Assembly (NCBI RefSeq): GCF_007855645.1
Contig: NZ_CP042263.1
Span: 1 to 64,000, forward strand
Direction of reading: 5' to 3'
Length of the DNA stretch: 64,000 nt
Source of the DNA: Qingshengfaniella alkalisoli
GTDB lineage: Bacteria; Pseudomonadota; Alphaproteobacteria; Rhodobacterales; Rhodobacteraceae
The notes under the pieces were generated by a model. That model made no database searches. It was given only the letters and a program-made list of their open reading frames with translations, and had not been told where the DNA came from. This document shows positions 60,341 through 64,000 of the stretch, in pieces. The position numbers and the translations under genes were made by a program. The first letter of the stretch is position 1. Every line of letters starts with the position of its first letter.

Positions 60341-61609
60341 ATGCCTGCCCATTTCCCCAGCCGCTATTCGGCGGTCACCCTGCTGATGCAGGCGTTCAAA
60401 GGCCACCGCGACTGGCAACCGCAATGGCCCGATGCCGAACCCAAGGCGGAGTACGATGTGATCATCGTGGGCGCGGGCGGTCACGGGCTGGGGGCGGCCT
60501 ATTACCTTGCCAAAGAGCACGGCATCACCAATGTCGCCGTGATCGACAAAGGCTGGCTGGGCGGTGGCAACACCGGGCGGAACACGACGATCATCCGGTC
60601 CAACTATCTCTATGATGAAAGCGCGCGGCTGTATGACCATGCGCTCGATCTGTGGGACGGGCTGAGCCAGGAATTGAACTACAACGTCATGTATTCGCGA
60701 CGCGGTGTGATGATGCTCGCCCATAACGTCCATGATGTGCAGAGCGCGCAGCGCCACATTCATGCCAATCGGCTGAACGGTGTCGACAACAAGTGGATCA
60801 CGGCGGAGGAGGCCAAGCGCATCTGTCCGCCGCTGAATATCGACCCTGCCGCGCGTCATCCGGTTCTGGGCGCTGCCTATCAGGCACGGGCGGGCACGGC
60901 CCGGCATGACGCGGTCGCATGGGGATATGCGCGCGGGGCTGCGGCGCGTGGCGTGGACATCATCCAGAACTGTCCTGTAACCGCGATCCGGCGCGGTGCG
61001 GATGGTGCGGTAACGGGGGTTGAGACCGCGAGAGGCTTCATCGGTGCGAAGAAGGTCGCGGTATCGGCGGCGGGGCATACCTCCGTGCTGATGGACAGTG
61101 CGGGTGTGCGGATGCCGCTGGAATCCTACCCGCTTCAGGCATTGGTCAGCGAGCCGGTGAAACCCTGCTTTCCCTGCGTGGTCATGTCAAACACGGTGCA
61201 TGCCTATATCAGCCAGTCGGACAAGGGCGAGTTGGTAATCGGATCGGGCACGGACCAGTACACATCCTATTCCCAGCGCGGTGGGCTGCCCTTGATCGAA
61301 CACACGGTCGCGGCGATCTGCGAGATATTCCCCGTGTTCTCGCGTATGAAGATGTTGCGCAAATGGGGCGGAATCGTGGATGTAACGCCCGACCGTTCTG
61401 CCATTCTGGGCAAGACACCCGTGCCGGGGTTGTTCGTGAATTGCGGCTGGGGCACAGGCGGCTTCAAGGCCACGCCGGGTGCCGCGCATCTGCTGGCACA
61501 TACTGTTGCTACCGGAGAGCCGCATGACATCAATGCCCCCTTTACGCTGGAGCGTTTTACCACGGGCCGGTTGATCGACGAGGCCGCTGCCGCGGCTGTC
61601 GCACATTAA
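60341..61609 (+). CDS. soxB: sarcosine oxidase beta subunit
   Basis: A 422-aa flavoprotein subunit of heterotetrameric sarcosine oxidase. The dinucleotide-binding motif VIIVGAGGHGLGAAYYLAKEHGI and the segments NTGRNTTIIRSNYL and VTPDRSAILGKTPVPGLFVNCGWGTGGFKATPGA are typical of SoxB. I choose the ATG at 60341 because GGAG lies 6 bp upstream; the frame is open to 60305. The complex oxidises sarcosine to glycine, passing the methyl group to tetrahydrofolate or releasing formaldehyde. The delta subunit gene follows after 9 bp. Confidence 0.93.
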   Translation: MPAHFPSRYSAVTLLMQAFKGHRDWQPQWPDAEPKAEYDVIIVGAGGHGLGAAYYLAKEHGITNVAVIDKGWLGGGNTGRNTTIIRSNYLYDESARLYDHALDLWDGLSQELNYNVMYSRRGVMMLAHNVHDVQSAQRHIHANRLNGVDNKWITAEEAKRICPPLNIDPAARHPVLGAAYQARAGTARHDAVAWGYARGAAARGVDIIQNCPVTAIRRGADGAVTGVETARGFIGAKKVAVSAAGHTSVLMDSAGVRMPLESYPLQALVSEPVKPCFPCVVMSNTVHAYISQSDKGELVIGSGTDQYTSYSQRGGLPLIEHTVAAICEIFPVFSRMKMLRKWGGIVDVTPDRSAILGKTPVPGLFVNCGWGTGGFKATPGAAHLLAHTVATGEPHDINAPFTLERFTTGRLIDEAAAAAVAH

Positions 61610-61618
61610 GGTTTCTCC

Positions 61619-61903
61619 ATGCTACTAATCCACTGCCCCTACTGCGACCAGGACCTGCCGGAGCTTGAATTCACCTATGCAGGTGAAGCGCATCTGACGC
61701 GCCCCTCCGATCCGTCCCTTCTGACGGATGAGGAGTGGCGCGATTTCCTGTTCATCCGCAAGAACCCGAAGGGCAACCACGCGGAACGCTGGCGCCACAC
61801 ACACGGGTGTGCGCGGTTCTTCAACGCGGTGCGCGACACCGTCAGCGACCGTTTCATCGTGACCTACAAGGCAGGTACATCGCGACCGGAGGGTACCGAA
61901 TGA
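61619..61903 (+). CDS. soxD: sarcosine oxidase delta subunit
   Basis: A 94-aa zinc-binding small subunit. The N-terminus LLIHCPYCDQDLPELEFTYAGEAHLTRP has the Cys-x2-Cys pair, and WRHTHGCARFFNAVRDTVSDRF follows with the His/Cys residues of the zinc site. Its stop overlaps the soxA start (ATGA). Confidence 0.93.
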   Translation: MLLIHCPYCDQDLPELEFTYAGEAHLTRPSDPSLLTDEEWRDFLFIRKNPKGNHAERWRHTHGCARFFNAVRDTVSDRFIVTYKAGTSRPEGTE

Positions 61904-64000
61904 GCCGCGTCAACGGTAAGGGCCACATCGGGGATCGGGTGGTTCGGTTCACCTTCGACGGCAAAACCTATGCGGGTCGCGAGGGCGATACGGTGGCCTC
62001 GGCGCTGTTGGCGAATGATGTGCATCTGGTCGGGCGGTCGTTCAAGTATCACCGCCCGCGCGGGATCGTATCGGCGGGTTCAGAAGAGCCCAATGCACTG
62101 ATCCGTACCGCGCGTGGGGCGGGGCGTGCGGAGCCCAACACCCGCGCTACCATGCAGGAAATCCATGATGGGTTACAGGTGGAAAGTCAAAACCGCTGGC
62201 CTGCCTTGGGGTTCGATCTTGGGGCGGTAAACGATTTTCTTTCGCCGTTCTTTCCAGCCGGCTTCTACTACAAGACCTTCATGTGGCCGCGCGCCTTCTG
62301 GGATCGCGTTTACGAGCCGGTCATCCGCGCCGCTGCGGGGCTGGGCAAGGCGCCCGGAGAGCCCGACCCTGACCATTACGCGGCGCGATATCTGCATTGC
62401 GACGTGTTGATCGTTGGTGCGGGGCCTGCTGGTCTGGCCGCCGCGCGCGAAGCCGCAGAGGCTGGCGCCGATGTCGTGCTGGTCGATGAACATGCGGAGC
62501 TTGGAGGTTCGCTGCTGTCGGATCCCTCGCCGCAGATTGAGGGGGCCTCCGCCTGGGCGTGGCTGGGTGCCCAACGTGACGGGCTGCGCGAGGCTGGTGT
62601 CCGTGTCCTGACGCGAACGACAGCCATCGGGTATTATCACCAGAACATGGTGGCGCTGGTTGAGCGGGTTACCGATCACCTTGCTTCGCCACCGACCGAC
62701 GCCCCGCGTGAACGGCTTTGGCGTGTGCGGGCGGGCGCCGTGGTTCTGGCGCAAGGCGCGATCGAGAAACCGCTGGTGTTTGACGGCAATGACCGGCCCG
62801 GCGTCATGTTGGCGGGTGCGGCGCAAAGCTACCTGAACCGGTTCGGTGTTCTGGTCGGACGCCAGGCGCTGGTCACGACCTCGCATGACAGCGCCTATTT
62901 CGCAGCTTTCGACCTGATGGATGCGGGAGCGGAGATCGTCGCGATCTGCGACACGAGACCGGATGTGGACCCGACCCTTCTGGCTGGTGCCGAGGCGCGT
63001 GGGATCATGGTGCTGCCCGGTGCGGTTGTGACCGAAACAACCGGCCGCAAGCGGATCCGGTCCGCACGGGTCAACCGGATCATGGGGGCCGAGTTGTCCG
63101 CGCCGCAAAGCTTTGATTGCGACGTGCTGCTCATGTCCGGTGGCTGGACCCCGACGCTGCACCTGTTCTCCCATACAAAGGGCAGCTTGAAATGGAACAG
63201 CAATACATCCGCTTTTCTTCCGGATCAGTCGAACGAGAACTGCCTGTCCGCCGGTGCGGCAACCGGCCTGTGGGGGACGGGCGCGGCGCTTGACGATGGT
63301 GCGTCTGCCGGTGCGGCGGCGGCTGGCTTGGCGCGGCGCGGCATCACGGGCACGGGCGGGCCGGATAAAGGTGTGCCTGACGCTGCAGGCACGTCGCACC
63401 GATACAGCGTCACGGGTGATCGTGTCTGCAGCGGGACGGCGCAAGGCGCGCTGCCCAATGACAAAGCCCCTTCCCGCATCCGGGCTTTCGTGGATTTCCA
63501 GAATGACGTGACCGCGAAAGACATCAAGCTGGCGTTGCGTGAAGGGATGCGCTCTATCGAACATGTCAAGCGCTATACAACGACGGGCATGGCCACCGAT
63601 CAGGGCAAGCTGTCGAACATGAATGCGCTGATGGTCGCGGCGCAAGCCAGCGGACAGGAGCCGCCGGACATAGGGCTGACGACGTTTCGTCCGCCCTATG
63701 TGCCCACGACGTTCGGGGCGCTGGCCAATCATCACAAGGCTGATTTCGAAGTCGTCCGTCGGACATCGATTGATCCTTGGGCGGAAGCACAGGGTGCCGT
63801 TTTCGAGAACGTCGCACAATGGCGGCGTGCGCGATATTTTCCGCAGGCGGGCGAGGACATGGCCGCAGCGGTCGCGCGGGAATGCCGCATGACGCGCGAG
63901 GCTGTGGGTCTGTTCGATGCCTCCACGCTGGGCAAGATCGAGATCACCGGCCCCGACGCGGTAGAGTTCATGAACCGTGTCTACACCAACCCGTGGACGA
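61900..64000 (+). CDS. soxA: sarcosine oxidase alpha subunit (cut by the window end)
   Basis: The first 700 codons of the large subunit are present without a stop. The N-terminal ferredoxin-like domain (RFTFDGKTYAGREGDTVASALLAN; FKYHRPRGIVSAG) lacks a full [2Fe-2S] cysteine set, as usual in SoxA. It is followed by the NAD-binding region with CDVLIVGAGPAGLAAAREAAEAG (about 166-188) and the start of the C-terminal aminomethyltransferase-like domain (EITGPDAVEFMNRVYTNPWT at the edge). The gamma subunit gene soxG is expected next, outside the window. Confidence 0.93.
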   Translation, partial: MSRVNGKGHIGDRVVRFTFDGKTYAGREGDTVASALLANDVHLVGRSFKYHRPRGIVSAGSEEPNALIRTARGAGRAEPNTRATMQEIHDGLQVESQNRWPALGFDLGAVNDFLSPFFPAGFYYKTFMWPRAFWDRVYEPVIRAAAGLGKAPGEPDPDHYAARYLHCDVLIVGAGPAGLAAAREAAEAGADVVLVDEHAELGGSLLSDPSPQIEGASAWAWLGAQRDGLREAGVRVLTRTTAIGYYHQNMVALVERVTDHLASPPTDAPRERLWRVRAGAVVLAQGAIEKPLVFDGNDRPGVMLAGAAQSYLNRFGVLVGRQALVTTSHDSAYFAAFDLMDAGAEIVAICDTRPDVDPTLLAGAEARGIMVLPGAVVTETTGRKRIRSARVNRIMGAELSAPQSFDCDVLLMSGGWTPTLHLFSHTKGSLKWNSNTSAFLPDQSNENCLSAGAATGLWGTGAALDDGASAGAAAAGLARRGITGTGGPDKGVPDAAGTSHRYSVTGDRVCSGTAQGALPNDKAPSRIRAFVDFQNDVTAKDIKLALREGMRSIEHVKRYTTTGMATDQGKLSNMNALMVAAQASGQEPPDIGLTTFRPPYVPTTFGALANHHKADFEVVRRTSIDPWAEAQGAVFENVAQWRRARYFPQAGEDMAAAVARECRMTREAVGLFDASTLGKIEITGPDAVEFMNRVYTNPWT

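Overview
The window reads as part of a large GC-rich extrachromosomal replicon (plasmid or chromid), or a plasmid-derived region, of an alphaproteobacterium. A marine Rhodobacteraceae/Roseobacter-type organism is the best guess. This rests on gene content and style: RepA/RepB-like partition genes with an extended ParA N-terminus, TAXI-type TRAP transport, many tightly overlapping catabolic operons, and a glycine betaine/sarcosine degradation block. There is no rRNA, tRNA, IS element, prophage or CRISPR array that I can see, and coding density is very high.

Layout. 0.2-2.7 kb: partition module 1 (parA1-parB1) with three copies of the palindrome GTCCCCGCGGGGAC. 2.8-7.1 kb: a Tat-exported serine hydrolase, then metR divergent from metE. 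7.1-14 kb: a DctB/DctD-like two-component system, tandem operator palindromes and a TAXI-TRAP transporter. 14-16.2 kb: a sulfur operon on the minus strand (periplasmic rhodanese, YeeE/YedE transporter, 54-aa peptide). 16.2-18.8 kb: partition module 2 (parA2-parB2) with a different palindrome, ATATCCGCGGATAT, which also lies inside metE and the adenine deaminase gene. 18.9-28.6 kb: a purine/nucleoside block (adenine deaminase-like enzyme, phosphoribosyltransferase, M20 amidohydrolase, and an operon joining a PotABCD-type ABC importer to an MTA/SAH-deaminase-like enzyme and a nucleoside hydrolase). 28.8-36.8 kb: a peptide import/hydrolysis operon (DppA, DppB, fused DppC-DppD, DppF, GntR regulator, M42 peptidase) divergent from a DUF1028 gene. 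36.8-44 kb: a LacI-controlled carbohydrate operon (Gfo/Idh dehydrogenase, TIM-barrel isomerase, MalK-type ABC importer). 44-45.4 kb: sodC and a lipoprotein with a metallopeptidase-like motif. 45.5-54.6 kb: a second Dpp-type importer built together with an amidohydrolase, a RidA protein, an IclR regulator and a SelA-like PLP enzyme. Its dppD carries a one-base frameshift near the 3' end. 54.6-64 kb: glycine betaine to glycine catabolism (gbcB, gbcA, dgcA, a GlxA/AraC regulator, soxB-D-A), with soxA cut by the window edge.

How it fits together. Most genes import and dismantle small nitrogenous or methylated compounds: betaine, purines, peptides, amino-sugar-like or acylated amino acids, thiosulfate. 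Five independent transporter operons place an RNA hairpin directly after the solute-binding-protein gene, a likely shared device for making excess binding protein.

Most unusual signals: two complete partition modules 14 kb apart with separate palindrome families, one of them dispersed into metabolic genes; an enhancer-binding protein with GAFPGA instead of GAFTGA beside tandem operator palindromes; the Dpp-amidohydrolase-RidA-SelA-like pathway; and the dppD frameshift. No replicase gene is in view, so the replicon type cannot be fixed from this window.
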